NCBI GenBank assembly: GCA_001769215.1
Contig: MEOL01000037.1
Coordinates: 62,001 to 126,000 of the forward strand
Length of the DNA stretch: 64,000 bases
Reading direction: 5' to 3'
From: Bacteroidetes bacterium GWF2_41_31
GTDB lineage: Bacteria > Bacteroidota > Bacteroidia > Bacteroidales > F082
The notes beneath the pieces were generated by a model. That model did no database searches and was not told the DNA's origin. It worked only from the letters and a program-made list of their open reading frames with translations. The position numbers and the translations under genes were made by a program. Positions 15,092 to 24,827 of this stretch are shown here, in pieces. How positions within the stretch are numbered: position 1 is the first letter of the stretch; the number at the start of each line of letters is the position of its first letter.

Positions 15092-17158
15092 ATGAACTCA
15101 ATTTTATCAAAACTACAACATAATTACTACGAAACTTTTAAAATCGTATTGTTTATTCTGGCTGCTGCCATTGTGGTATGGATCAGTCCTAAGGAGAGCA
15201 TCTTTAAATATGAATTTCAGGTAGGTAAGCCATGGAATCACAAGGACTTGATTGCTCCTTTCGATTTTTCAATCCAAAAAAGCCAAAAGCAAATTGAAGA
15301 TGAAAAAGCTGTTTTGCTGGCCGGTTATATGCCCTATTTTGCTTTTAATCAAGAAGTAACTGAAACCGGATTGCAGCAATTAATGCTGAATTACAGCCTG
15401 GCATGGGCTTCAAAGTCCGGAAGTCGTCACGCTGCCGACTCAATACAGTTGGAGACTTTTTTGTTGGATTTATTTAAGTCGATTGAAAACAAGGGTATTA
15501 TTCGTTATGATCCGGTGATTGAAGGTAAGGATCCCTCATATCGTATTCGGCTGATAAAAGGCAACGAGGTTGCAGCCACTGCCGTAGACCAGTTGTACGA
15601 CATCCGATCAGCTAATGATTATGCTAAAATCCGAATTAAGAAACTAAACACTTCTGATAGTTCTCTCTTGCAAAAGGTAATTTCGCAGTCCTTACTTCAG
15701 AATGTATTTTATGATGAATCAAAAACCTTGCTTGAGCAGAAAGAGCTGTTAAAGGATATCTCTTTAAATCAAGGGTTGGTGCAAAAAGATGAATTGATTA
15801 TTTCGACAGGGGAGTTGGTATCGACTGAAAAATATCAGGTACTCATTTCTTTGAAAAACGAATATGAGAAAAACATGGCTTCCACCGACTCATGGAAATA
15901 TGTTTTGTCGGGAATGACACTGCTCATCGTGATGTTGTTTTTGGTGCAATATCTGTTCATTCGGTTTTTTAAAGGCCAATTTTACTATGAGCTAAAGTAT
16001 ATTGTCCTGGTCCTATTCACTCAAATGATTTTTATCCTGACCACCTACCTCGTTTTTCAACTATATCCCGATTGGTCGTACATGATTCCTTTTGCCATCT
16101 TACCCATTGTTATCTCAGCGTTTCTGGATGGTGGAATTGCTATCGTGGTGTATATCATTACCCTGATTTTAGTGGGGTTTTATGCCCCAAATAGTTTTGA
16201 GTTTTTATATACCCAGTGCATTGCCGGATTGATTGGCGTGTTTTCGGTGAAGAAACTCAGTAAACGCTCTGATTTATTCAGGGGTGTAATGATGGTGTTT
16301 TTAGCCTACATGGTTGTGTATGCCGGCATTTTATTGGCTCAGGAAGGATCGATTGACAATTTTTCGAGGCGCATGATAAGCCATTTTGCAGCCAGTTCTA
16401 TTTTATTGCTGTTGGCGTTTCCACTTATATTTTTATACGAGAAAATGTTCGGCCTCATCACGCAGCTTACCTTACTCGAACTTTCAAACACAAACAATGT
16501 GTTGTTGCGCGATTTAAGTATCAAGGCGCCCGGCACTTTCCAACACTCATTACAGGTGGCCAATCTGGCTTCGGAGGCCCTCTACGAAATTGGCGGAGAT
16601 GAACAATTGGCCCGCACCGGAGCCTTGTACCATGATATTGGGAAAATGAATAATCCATTGTATTTTGTTGAGAACCAGACCTCCGGTTATAATCCACATG
16701 ATGAGCTTGGCTATGAAGAAAGTGCACGTGTAATTATTGATCATGTGCTGGATGGCATCGAAATGGCCCGAAAGCATGGTTTGCCTGAAAAAATCATTGA
16801 TTTCATCCGAACACATCATGGAACCAGACGGGTGGAGTATTTTTATCGCCTTGAAAAGAAATTAAACCCGGGAATGGAAGTCGATCAGTCAGAGTTTACC
16901 TATCATGGACCGGCTCCTTTTTCACGCGAAACCGCTGTTGTCATGATGGCCGACTCGGTAGAAGCAGCATCCAGAAGCCTGGCCCAGCCCGACGAACAGA
17001 AAATTAACGACCTGGTGGACAATATTATTCATTCTCTGATGACCGATAACCAGTTTATGAATGCCAACATCACCATGAAGGAAATTACCAAAGTGATAAA
17101 GGTTTTGAAAAAGAAGTTGCTGAATATTCACCACTCCCGCATTGCCTATCCCGATTAA
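15092..17158 (+). CDS. 7TM-HD cyclic-dinucleotide phosphodiesterase (PgpH-like)
   Basis: 688 residues. One N-terminal helix (about 18-32), a long extracytoplasmic 7TMR-HDED domain (to about 265), a block of seven membrane helices (about 270-465) and a C-terminal HD domain with LYHDIGKM (H514-D515) and RTHHGTRR. The family includes PgpH/YqfF, which hydrolyses c-di-AMP to pApA and responds to outside signals. No other c-di-AMP gene is visible here. It stands alone between the NlpC/P60 gene and the ABC operon. Confidence 0.88.
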   Translation: MNSILSKLQHNYYETFKIVLFILAAAIVVWISPKESIFKYEFQVGKPWNHKDLIAPFDFSIQKSQKQIEDEKAVLLAGYMPYFAFNQEVTETGLQQLMLNYSLAWASKSGSRHAADSIQLETFLLDLFKSIENKGIIRYDPVIEGKDPSYRIRLIKGNEVAATAVDQLYDIRSANDYAKIRIKKLNTSDSSLLQKVISQSLLQNVFYDESKTLLEQKELLKDISLNQGLVQKDELIISTGELVSTEKYQVLISLKNEYEKNMASTDSWKYVLSGMTLLIVMLFLVQYLFIRFFKGQFYYELKYIVLVLFTQMIFILTTYLVFQLYPDWSYMIPFAILPIVISAFLDGGIAIVVYIITLILVGFYAPNSFEFLYTQCIAGLIGVFSVKKLSKRSDLFRGVMMVFLAYMVVYAGILLAQEGSIDNFSRRMISHFAASSILLLLAFPLIFLYEKMFGLITQLTLLELSNTNNVLLRDLSIKAPGTFQHSLQVANLASEALYEIGGDEQLARTGALYHDIGKMNNPLYFVENQTSGYNPHDELGYEESARVIIDHVLDGIEMARKHGLPEKIIDFIRTHHGTRRVEYFYRLEKKLNPGMEVDQSEFTYHGPAPFSRETAVVMMADSVEAASRSLAQPDEQKINDLVDNIIHSLMTDNQFMNANITMKEITKVIKVLKKKLLNIHHSRIAYPD

Positions 17159-17234
17159 CATGTAGTAATATTCATCGGAAATCTACTTGTTCAATGTGGG
17201 CGATATTATTTTATCAGTCTTGAATATCAGATGA

Positions 17235-18320
17235 TTACTTGAGCTTTTTTACCTTATCCTCCATATTGATCCCTGAAACAACCTCGATGTTAATCCCATC
17301 CGAAAGACCCGTCTCAACCGTTCGTTTTTCAAAAATTTGTGGTTGGACTTCAACCTCCACGAACGTGGAAGAGTCATCGAACTGGAGAAGCCCTTCTGAA
17401 AGCGTCATCACACTATCGACACGTGCCAGAACAATATCCGCGTTGGCACTGTAACCCGAACGGATAAACTGATCGCTTTGTAGTTTTACACCTGCTTTGA
17501 TTTTAAACTGTACGGCTCCATTGACTTCTGAACCTTTCGGTGATATTTGTTCGAGAACGGCATCAAACGTCACGTTTTCAAGAGCTCCAATTGTCAATAG
17601 CAGTGGCATTCCCTCTTTAATTTTTCCTACTTCCGATTCATCGATATTGCCTTCAAACATCATCTCACCCATATCGGCTACAGAAGCTATGGTGGTTCCG
17701 GCATTAAAATTGTTCGATTCGATGACCTGGTTGCCAATTTCGACAGGCACATCCAGCACCATTCCATCTATGGTCGATTTAACAAGGGTATTTGTTTCAC
17801 TGCTTTGTTTCTGAATTTGTCCATCCCTGATAAGCTGCAATGTTTCTTCTGCAGTCTCCAGGTCTTCGAGGGCATTTTTATAAGTAATCTCGTAGGATTC
17901 GTAATCGGCTTTAGCGATCACGCCTTTCTCGAGTAATTCAAGCTGGCGGTCATAATTCCGTTTGGCATCCTCCAGTTTTATTTTGGCTGTTTCAACGCCG
18001 GATTTTGCATTGTTTAGGTTGATCATATTTGGAATGATCCGAATTCTGGCAATCAAATCGCCTTTTTTTAATTGCTGACCTTCAACCACGTACAATTCAT
18101 CAATAATACCGGATACAACAGGTTTTATCTCGATTTCCTTTCGTGGAATTACCGATCCTGTAGCTGTGGTTTTCTTAATTACATTCGATATAACGGGATT
18201 TGAGGTTTCGTAAACAACGGGTTTGGTTTGCGACTTTTGATACAGGAAATAAATGGTATAACCAAAAATGCCCAAAACAATTACGGCGGCTAGGATTTTG
18301 AAGAATGTTTTCATATTCAA
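17235..18320 (-). CDS. HlyD/MacA-type periplasmic adaptor subunit of ABC exporter
   Basis: 361 residues. N-terminal membrane anchor (FFKILAAVIVLGIFGYTIYFL, about 5-25), then lipoyl-like half (IEIKPVVSGIIDELYVVEGQ), a coiled-coil hairpin (about 85-165, ending QKQSSETNT), the second lipoyl half (STIDGMVLDVPVEIGNQV) and beta-barrel and membrane-proximal parts. It links an inner-membrane MacB-like pump to a TolC-like channel. Last gene of the - strand operon: ATPase, permease, permease, adaptor. The TolC homologue at 55631 is not adjacent. Confidence 0.88.
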   Translation of the reverse strand: MNMKTFFKILAAVIVLGIFGYTIYFLYQKSQTKPVVYETSNPVISNVIKKTTATGSVIPRKEIEIKPVVSGIIDELYVVEGQQLKKGDLIARIRIIPNMINLNNAKSGVETAKIKLEDAKRNYDRQLELLEKGVIAKADYESYEITYKNALEDLETAEETLQLIRDGQIQKQSSETNTLVKSTIDGMVLDVPVEIGNQVIESNNFNAGTTIASVADMGEMMFEGNIDESEVGKIKEGMPLLLTIGALENVTFDAVLEQISPKGSEVNGAVQFKIKAGVKLQSDQFIRSGYSANADIVLARVDSVMTLSEGLLQFDDSSTFVEVEVQPQIFEKRTVETGLSDGINIEVVSGINMEDKVKKLK

Positions 18321-18365
18321 GCGGGATATTTATTTGATGTCATTTAATTTTAACCTTTCTGCCTA

Positions 18366-18385
18366 CTCCCGAAAGCTTTCGGGAG
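18366..18385. repeat. Perfect 20-bp palindrome inside the ABC operon
   Basis: CTCCCGAAAG followed by its reverse complement CTTTCGGGAG with no spacer, extended outward by CTGCCT(A) and GGCAG. It lies in the 97-bp gap between the second permease and the adaptor gene. The outer CTGCCTAC/GGCAG signature matches the palindrome at 3918-3951, so both may belong to one dispersed family. In RNA it could lower expression of the adaptor relative to the permeases. Confidence 0.8.
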
Positions 18386-18417
18386 GCAGTAACTTTTTAC
18401 TTTAAACTTTTAACTTA

Positions 18418-19689
18418 CTATTCATCACGTAAAGCATCAATGGGTTTAATGGAAACGGCCCGTTGCGCCGGAATCAGTCCTGCCACGGCCCCCGAAACCA
18501 CCAGTAAAATCAATGCGGCAATGGCTTTATTGAAGTCGACTTCGGGATGCGAGAACATTTCTCCCGTAGATCCGGAACTCACCAGGGCAAAGTTAATCAG
18601 TTCCAGAAAACCAACGCCAAGTGTGAGACCAATATAACCGGCAATGGTAGTCAGGAATACGGTTTCGATCACAATCTGGCTTTTTACTTCCAGCGGAGTG
18701 GCTCCCAATGCACGTTGAATCCCAATTTCTTTCGTTCGTTCTTTTACCACTACCAGCATGATGTTGCTGATGCCGATGACTCCGGCCAACAAAGTGAACA
18801 CACCCACAAACCAAATGAGGGCATCAATGCCGGTAAAGAGGTTTTTCATTTTGGTATACTCTACTTCAATATTGAATGCCCCAATGGCGCGGTCGTCGGT
18901 GGGATCAATGGAATGTCGTGACCTGAGCAATGCTTTTACGTCTTCGAGAAGTTTTGATGCTGGTACTCCGTCAACAGCCGTCATGCTGTACCAACCGACT
19001 ATATTACCGTAATTAAAGGTTTGTTGTAGGGTGCTGAAAGGCATAAAAATCTGGGCGTTTTCCTGTTCGGCCTGGTTATCATTTTTTTTGGATGAATGCA
19101 CTCCGACTACTTTAAAATAAACACCCTGAATTCTGATCATTTCTCCGATAGGGTCTTCATTGTCTTCAAACATTTCGTCTTTAACGCGGGTACCGATCAC
19201 AACCACTTTACGCCTATCTTCGATATCCAGGTCGTTTATCAGCCGGCCTTCAATCAGGTTTACCGGGTCAATCAGGAAGTAGTCGGGGTAGTCGCCCTGA
19301 ATGCTGTAGCTGGCAGTACGATCGCCACGAACCACATTGTTGTTGGTTCCGTTTCCTCCAAAAACCTGGAGCCGCGGAGCAATATATTGAAGATCAGGAA
19401 GGTTGTCACGGAGTGCCTTGGTATCATCGTTGTTGAAATTATATCTTCTCCCACGGGGGAACCCTTTGTAAGGCTTTGTGGTGGTTTGCGTCCACATAAA
19501 CATGGCATTGGTCGCCAAGTCTCCCATTCCCTGACTTACACCATTATGTAAACCTCTTCCCGAACCCAGCATGATGATGAGCATAAAGATTCCCCAAAAC
19601 ACGCCAAAAGCGGTGAAAAAGGTACGGAGCTTGTTTTGTCTGAGTGCAAACAAAATTTCATGCCATTTATCGCGATCGAGTAGTGTCAT
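18418..19689 (-). CDS. MacB-like ABC transporter permease (second)
   Basis: 423 residues. MacB periplasmic-core layout: one helix at the N-terminus (FFTAFGVFWGIFMLIIMLGSG), a large periplasmic domain (about 50-280), then three helices in an FtsX-type core (LIWFVGVFTLLAGVIGISNIMLVVVKERTKEIGIQRALGA). Homologous to the next permease (12 bp upstream), with which it would form a heterodimer driven by the ATPase at 20943. Substrate unknown; MacB relatives export macrolides, peptides or lipoprotein-like molecules. Confidence 0.9.
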   Translation of the reverse strand: MTLLDRDKWHEILFALRQNKLRTFFTAFGVFWGIFMLIIMLGSGRGLHNGVSQGMGDLATNAMFMWTQTTTKPYKGFPRGRRYNFNNDDTKALRDNLPDLQYIAPRLQVFGGNGTNNNVVRGDRTASYSIQGDYPDYFLIDPVNLIEGRLINDLDIEDRRKVVVIGTRVKDEMFEDNEDPIGEMIRIQGVYFKVVGVHSSKKNDNQAEQENAQIFMPFSTLQQTFNYGNIVGWYSMTAVDGVPASKLLEDVKALLRSRHSIDPTDDRAIGAFNIEVEYTKMKNLFTGIDALIWFVGVFTLLAGVIGISNIMLVVVKERTKEIGIQRALGATPLEVKSQIVIETVFLTTIAGYIGLTLGVGFLELINFALVSSGSTGEMFSHPEVDFNKAIAALILLVVSGAVAGLIPAQRAVSIKPIDALRDE

Positions 19690-19701
19690 AATTTCAGGTT
19701 T

Positions 19702-20931
19702 TTATTCATCGCGTAAAGCGATAACCGGTTTAACTGCTGCCGCTCTTCTGGCCGGCATATATCCTGCCATGGCACCCGAAATAATGAGAATCAGGGTGGC
19801 GCCGATGGCTACCCCAATATTGATTTCGGGATTGGCAAAATAGCCCACATCCGGCAGGAATTTGGAAATCAGTTCCAACAGTCCTACTCCTGCTACCAGT
19901 CCCATGTATCCGGCTACTGCGGTGATGAGTACCGACTCATGAAGAATGAGTGCGATAATAGATCCGGGAGTGGCTCCCAGCGCCTTTCGTACACCAATTT
20001 CCTTGGTTCGTTCTTTTACCACGATCATCATAATATTGCTTACACCAACAATGCCGGCGATGATGGTTCCAATGCCGATCACCCAGATAAACAACCGTAT
20101 GCTGGCAAAGAGGGTCATAAATTTTTGATAGTTTTCGATGCTGTTGTAAATAAATAACGCACGCGGGTCGTTGGGGTCGAACTTCATTTGATCGGATAGC
20201 ACGTCTTTAATTTCCTGAACTACCGTTTCGCTTTCGCCAACACTGGCATCGCCCAGCATCAGGCATACATTGTTGATGTTGTTGCCAAGATTAAACACGC
20301 GTTGAGCTGTACTGATGGGAATATACACCCGTTGTAAGTCGCGATCTGTACCCGGATCGTCGAAAATACCCACTACTTTAAATGGCACACCGCTAACGGT
20401 CATGTATTCCCCAACGGCTGGTTTTCCTTTAAACAAGGCTTCGTAAGCCAGTCTGCCCACGGCCACCACTTTTCTGTACTCATCGATGTCGTTTTCGTTG
20501 ATCCAGCGTCCTTCGGTCATGGTGAGTGATTCCACGTACCGGTATTCGGGGCTTACAGCGAAAATATCAAATGTGCCATACTCGTTGCCATAGGAGATGA
20601 GGTTATTTCTCCATATCTGTGTACGGCTTGAACTTTTATCCACATAGGACAATGTACTCATGGTGGTACGTTCGTCATTGGTAAACCTCAATCTGCGTCC
20701 AGGTTTCATGCCTTTATAGGCCTGACTTGTAACTCCCGGATTGATTGAAATGTAGTTAACTGCATCACCTTCAAAATCTTTCCTGACTCCATTCTCTAAA
20801 CCATAACCCGAACCCAGCAGGAGCACCAACATAAAAATACCCCATGCCACACTGAATCCCGTAAGGAAGGTGCGCAATTTGTTTTTGCTGATGGTATTAA
20901 AAATTTCCTGCCATTTATCCAGGTCAAACAT
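19702..20931 (-). CDS. MacB-like ABC transporter permease (first)
   Basis: 409 residues with the same MacB-core plus FtsX plan: N-terminal helix (FLTGFSVAWGIFMLVLLLGSG), periplasmic domain, then IWVIGIGTIIAGIVGVSNIMMIVVKERTKEIGVRKALGA and two more helices. It lies 11 bp after the ATPase gene and 12 bp before the second permease. Two different half-size permeases in place of one fused MacB suggest an obligate heterodimer. Confidence 0.9.
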   Translation of the reverse strand: MFDLDKWQEIFNTISKNKLRTFLTGFSVAWGIFMLVLLLGSGYGLENGVRKDFEGDAVNYISINPGVTSQAYKGMKPGRRLRFTNDERTTMSTLSYVDKSSSRTQIWRNNLISYGNEYGTFDIFAVSPEYRYVESLTMTEGRWINENDIDEYRKVVAVGRLAYEALFKGKPAVGEYMTVSGVPFKVVGIFDDPGTDRDLQRVYIPISTAQRVFNLGNNINNVCLMLGDASVGESETVVQEIKDVLSDQMKFDPNDPRALFIYNSIENYQKFMTLFASIRLFIWVIGIGTIIAGIVGVSNIMMIVVKERTKEIGVRKALGATPGSIIALILHESVLITAVAGYMGLVAGVGLLELISKFLPDVGYFANPEINIGVAIGATLILIISGAMAGYMPARRAAAVKPVIALRDE

Positions 20932-20942
20932 GGGTTTAAGAG

Positions 20943-21665
20943 TTAAGTGTTATTCGCTTCAACTTCAGCCAGAACCATCGATCGAAGGTCTTCGCTATTG
21001 TAACTGTTTTCGATAATTCCATCCTTTATGTGGATGATGCGGTCGGTTTGTTCGGCAATATCGGTTTCATGCGTTACAATGATCATGGTGATGCCCTGTT
21101 TATTAATTTCTTTCAACAGGTTTATCATTTCTTGCGATGTGGCAGAATCGAGGGCGCCGGTAGGTTCGTCAGCAAGAATCACTTTTGGATTGGCAATCAA
21201 AGCACGCGCGATGGCCAGTCGCTGTTTCTGACCACCTGACAATTCTGAAGGAAGGTGATCGGCCCAGTCGCGCAAGCCCATCCTGTCGAGGTATTCGAGA
21301 GCGATCATATTGCGTTTTTTCCGGCTTACTTTTTGATAATATAGTGGAAGGGCAACGTTTTCAACAGCATTTTTAAAGGGAATGAGGTTAAAGGATTGAA
21401 AAATAAATCCCAGCATCTGGTTGCGATAAAAGGCTGCTTTGCTTTCGCTCAGATTGGCCATCAGCGTTCCGTCCAGATAATATTCTCCCTGGTCGTAATT
21501 GTCGAGGATACCAATGATGTTGAGCAGGGTTGATTTACCTGATCCGGAGGAACCCATGATTGAAACCAATTCTCCCTGTGCCACCTTCAGATTGATACCT
21601 TTCAGGACATGAAGACCGGAATTCCCCATCTGGTAGGTTTTATGTATGTTTTTTAAATCGATCAT
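20943..21665 (-). CDS. ABC transporter ATP-binding protein (MacB/LolD type)
   Basis: 240 residues. Walker A GSSGSGKST (38-46), Q-loop FQSFNLIPF, signature LSGGQKQRLAIARAL, Walker B VILADEPTGALD, H-loop VTHE. First gene of the operon; it energises the two MacB-like permeases downstream. A 264-bp gap separates it from the divergent histidine kinase gene. Confidence 0.92.
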   Translation of the reverse strand: MIDLKNIHKTYQMGNSGLHVLKGINLKVAQGELVSIMGSSGSGKSTLLNIIGILDNYDQGEYYLDGTLMANLSESKAAFYRNQMLGFIFQSFNLIPFKNAVENVALPLYYQKVSRKKRNMIALEYLDRMGLRDWADHLPSELSGGQKQRLAIARALIANPKVILADEPTGALDSATSQEMINLLKEINKQGITMIIVTHETDIAEQTDRIIHIKDGIIENSYNSEDLRSMVLAEVEANNT

Positions 21666-21929
21666 GAATGGATGATTGTGTTGAAATACAATAACGAAAC
21701 TTTTTAGCAGGAATTATGCCACCGTTCAGATAAATTTGTAATTCAAACATTTAACAAATATTCAGGTGATTAAACTGTACGTTGTTTTACAGAAGGTGTG
21801 CGCCAGCGGTCAGTATAAAAGGGCATTATTCCGGGGAAACCTACCGTCCGTTTGTGCAATTTATTCAGTTTTAAAGCGTTGAACTCGCAAACAATTTTAT
21901 AGATTTGTGAATTATTAATCTGACTACCG

Positions 21930-23444
21930 GTGAACATATATACTCAGAAGATGCGTTGGAAAGCGCTTTTGGTTGTTTTGGCCCTCATGATTATAGGGGC
22001 TTCAATTTTTTTTACCAATTTGCTGGTGGGGAAGTTCGCCAATGAAGAGAGAAAAAATGTAAACCTATGGGCTGCTGCCGTACACCGTAAAGCAGAGCTG
22101 GTGGATTATACCGAATCATTTTTTGGTCAGTTACAGACCCAGGAACGAAGGAGAGTAGAGTTGCTGGCTGATGTCTACAAACAGGTACTAAGCGACAAGC
22201 CATCAAAAGACCAGGATCTCACCTTTTTTATTGAAATTATTGAAAAGAACACCAGCATACCCATTATCCTGGCAGATGCCACAGGCAAAATTCTCGATTC
22301 AAGAAATCTATCACCCCATCAGGATACCCTAAAATACCTAACAGGGCAACTCAAAGAAGAATTTACGGTGTATAAGCCACTTATGGTTCCCATTCTTCCT
22401 TATAAAAAACACTACCTGTACTACCGTGATTCACATTTTTTTACCGAGTTGAAGAATGTGCTCAACGACTATATCACTTCTTTTATGTCGGAAGTGGCAC
22501 TGAATTCGTCAAGTGTACCTGTAATTATTACCGACAGTACCCGGCAAAAAGTAATCCAATTTGGAAATTTGAACGATATCAGGATGACCGACCCTGCTTA
22601 TGTTCAGGAGAAACTGGATGAGATGGCCAATGAAAACACACCTATCAGGGTGAGTTTTGGAGACCAGGGGACCTCCTATATTTATTACCAGGACTCAGAA
22701 TTACTAACCATCGTTCGGTTTTTTCCATTGGCACAAATCCTCATTATTGCCATTTTTGCCCTCATTGCCTACCTGCTGTTTAGCTATGCCCGAAGGTCGG
22801 AGCAAAACCGTGTTTGGGCTGGCATGGCGAAAGAAACGGCTCATCAGTTGGGCACTCCCCTTTCATCGATTCTGGCCTGGATTGAGTTGTTGAAATTAGA
22901 TGATACCAATATAGCCCATGCCACAGCTGAGATTGAAAAAGATGTGAACCGTTTGGAGGTGATTGCTGAGCGTTTTTCAAAAATCGGTTCAGAGGCGACA
23001 CTTAAAAACAACGATATCGTTCAGATTTTACTCGACAGCATTAATTACTTAAAACTGCGCACTTCAAAAAAAGTGACTTATATCCTTCACATCGATCAAG
23101 ACAAAAAGATACTGCTTCCGGTAAATGCAGCCCTGATGAGCTGGGTGATTGAAAACCTATGCAAGAATGCCATTGATGCAATGAATACAACGGGTACCAT
23201 TACGGTTGATTTAAAAGAAGAACCAAAGCAAGTAGTTATTGATATTACGGATACAGGCAAAGGAATTTCTCTTACGGAACAAAAAATGATTTTTAACCCG
23301 GGATATACCACCAAAAAAAGGGGATGGGGACTGGGGCTTTCTCTGGCAAAAAGGATCATTAAACAGTATCACAAGGGCAAATTGTTTGTTAAATCTTCTA
23401 CCCCGGGCAAGGGTACCACCTTCCGTATTATCCTGAAAAAGTAG
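21930..23444 (+). CDS. Orphan sensor histidine kinase
   Basis: 504 residues. N-terminal helix (ALLVVLALMIIGASIFFTNLLV, about 12-33), a periplasmic sensor region (about 35-265) and a second helix (FPLAQILIIAIFALIAYLLFSY). The phospho-acceptor H305 is in KETAHQLGTPLSS; the ATPase domain shows IENLCKNAIDAM (N box), DTGKGIS (G1) and GWGLGLSLAKRI (G2). It phosphorylates a response regulator that is not encoded nearby. The periplasmic part has no family recognised here. It is divergent from the ABC exporter operon, which is one possible target. Confidence 0.88.
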   Translation: MNIYTQKMRWKALLVVLALMIIGASIFFTNLLVGKFANEERKNVNLWAAAVHRKAELVDYTESFFGQLQTQERRRVELLADVYKQVLSDKPSKDQDLTFFIEIIEKNTSIPIILADATGKILDSRNLSPHQDTLKYLTGQLKEEFTVYKPLMVPILPYKKHYLYYRDSHFFTELKNVLNDYITSFMSEVALNSSSVPVIITDSTRQKVIQFGNLNDIRMTDPAYVQEKLDEMANENTPIRVSFGDQGTSYIYYQDSELLTIVRFFPLAQILIIAIFALIAYLLFSYARRSEQNRVWAGMAKETAHQLGTPLSSILAWIELLKLDDTNIAHATAEIEKDVNRLEVIAERFSKIGSEATLKNNDIVQILLDSINYLKLRTSKKVTYILHIDQDKKILLPVNAALMSWVIENLCKNAIDAMNTTGTITVDLKEEPKQVVIDITDTGKGISLTEQKMIFNPGYTTKKRGWGLGLSLAKRIIKQYHKGKLFVKSSTPGKGTTFRIILKK

Positions 23445-23537
23445 GTTTACTATTCTAGAATGGTGTGTTTGAGTAAGATTGTTTCATTAATTTTTTGTTA
23501 TTTTTTTAATTTAAGTATGTTTCCATTAAATAAATGT

Positions 23538-23545
23538 TACTTTTG
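23538..23545 (+). promoter_or_regulatory. -7 promoter element of the RRM gene
   Basis: TACTTTTG matches TAnnTTTG, 31 bp before the start codon at 23577. No clean -33 box was found at the usual distance. Confidence 0.4.
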
Positions 23546-23576
23546 ACCGATATTTCAATTTATTAATTAGATCATC

Positions 23577-23915
23577 ATGGATATTTTTGTTGGAAGTCTT
23601 CCTTTTAGATTAAGCGAAGACGAATTGAGAGGCTATTTTGAAAGCTTTGGAGAAGTAACCTCTGCCCGTATCATTACAGATAAATTTTCGGGAAAAAGTA
23701 AAGGCTTTGGTTTTGTTGAAATGCCAAACAGCAACGAAGCAGAAGAAGCTATCGAGAGCCTGAATGGCAAAGAAATTTTGGGACGCCCAATTGTTGTGAA
23801 CGAAGCACGTGAAAAACGTGAGGATGACAGACGCGGCGGCGGTGGCGGCGGTGGCGGTTATCGCGGCGGCGGAAATAACCGTGGCGGCGGCGGTGGTGGT
23901 TACCATAGAGACTAA
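23577..23915 (+). CDS. RRM-domain RNA-binding protein with glycine-rich tail
   Basis: 112 residues. One RRM with RNP2 IFVGSLPF at the N-terminus and RNP1 KGFGFVEM near residues 43-50, then a basic hinge (REKREDDRRGG) and a tail of Gly runs with Tyr and Arg (GGGYRGGG, NNRGGGGGGYHRD). Such small RRM proteins are common in Bacteroidota and cyanobacteria, bind single-stranded RNA and are often cold-inducible. The tail is encoded by GGC/GGT repeats (about 23833-23903). A terminator follows about 150 bp after the stop. Confidence 0.9.
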   Translation: MDIFVGSLPFRLSEDELRGYFESFGEVTSARIITDKFSGKSKGFGFVEMPNSNEAEEAIESLNGKEILGRPIVVNEAREKREDDRRGGGGGGGGYRGGGNNRGGGGGGYHRD

Positions 23916-24068
23916 TCCCCATTCATATTGCTTCTGCTGAAATTTGCATGTATTCATGAGATTGCTGCATACCAAGCAAACAAAACAGTTTGAATAACGC
24001 ATGACGTTATTTGTCTTGAGTTTGGCCATCGCATAGAAAAAGACATTTTCCAGACAGGATTATAAGAT

Positions 24069-24112
24069 AAAGCCATTAACTTCACATTTATGTGGGGTTG
24101 ATGGCTTTTTTA
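24069..24112 (+). terminator. Terminator after the RRM gene
   Basis: AAGCCATTAAC pairs with GTTGATGGCTT (one wobble) around an 18-base loop, followed by a T run. The stretch from the RRM stop (23915) to here is a long 3' untranslated region with no ORF of note. Between the terminator and the sigma factor start lie only AT-rich sequence and a 12-bp palindrome, ACACAATTGTGT, at 24171-24182. Confidence 0.7.
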
Positions 24113-24248
24113 TTGTAAGCCACAGCTGAAAAGAAATCACTTTATTTTCCAGGGTATTCTTCTGATCAATACACAATTGTGTAGATTATTGTTGTATTTT
24201 TAAACAAAATTTCAGGCATACAACTTTTCATATGAAAATCACGTCTGA

Positions 24249-24827
24249 ATGATAGGAATTATGAATATACCTGAAGTCGAACTGATAAGGCGCTGCGTCC
24301 TAAAGGATTCCAAAGCCCAGAAGTTGCTGTATAACACTTACCACAGCACCTTATTGGGGATTTGTATGCGCTATGCAAAAAACAAAACAGAAGCCGAAGA
24401 TATTCTGCAAATGGGCATGATCCGGATATTTAAACATATTGGTTCTTTCGCCGGAAAAGGCTCTTTCGAGGGATGGATGAAACGCATTGTGATCAATGTT
24501 TCCATCGATAATTTCAGGAAAAGCAACAAATTTTATTACCACCACAATTTCGACGAATTCAACGGCGAACGATACCTGACAACAGAAATTCCTGATAACC
24601 TCGAATTAAAGGATATATTAAATACGGTGCAACAACTGCCTCCAGGGTACCGCATTGTATTTAACCTGTATGCCATCGAAGGTTACTCACACAAAGAAAT
24701 TGGTGACCAACTGGGCATTTCCGAAAACACTTCCAAATCGCAACTGCTGAAAGCCCGCCGGAGTTTAATTGAAAGACTTGCTAAGTTAAACACATTACCG
24801 AGATTAAAATATGCTCAAAATGAATGA
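24249..24827 (+). CDS. ECF-type RNA polymerase sigma factor
   Basis: 192 residues. Region 2: LLGICMRYAKNKTEAEDILQ and FEGWMKRIVINVSIDNFRK; region 4: LPPGYRIVFNLYAIEGYSHK and a helix-turn-helix EIGDQLGISENTSKSQLLKAR. An alternative start four codons on (MNIPEVEL) is equally good. The stop overlaps the start of the next gene by 17 bp, so the downstream membrane protein is very likely its regulator or output. Targets are unknown. Confidence 0.92.
   Translation: MIGIMNIPEVELIRRCVLKDSKAQKLLYNTYHSTLLGICMRYAKNKTEAEDILQMGMIRIFKHIGSFAGKGSFEGWMKRIVINVSIDNFRKSNKFYYHHNFDEFNGERYLTTEIPDNLELKDILNTVQQLPPGYRIVFNLYAIEGYSHKEIGDQLGISENTSKSQLLKARRSLIERLAKLNTLPRLKYAQNE

Noticed and set aside
23833-23903. GGC/GGT-rich tract as a separate repeat or CRISPR-like element
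   Set aside because: It encodes the glycine-rich tail of the RRM protein in frame.
24171-24182. 12-bp palindrome ACACAATTGTGT upstream of the ECF sigma gene as an operator
   Set aside because: Only one copy was seen and there is no adjacent DNA-binding regulator other than the sigma factor; mentioned in the terminator entry only.
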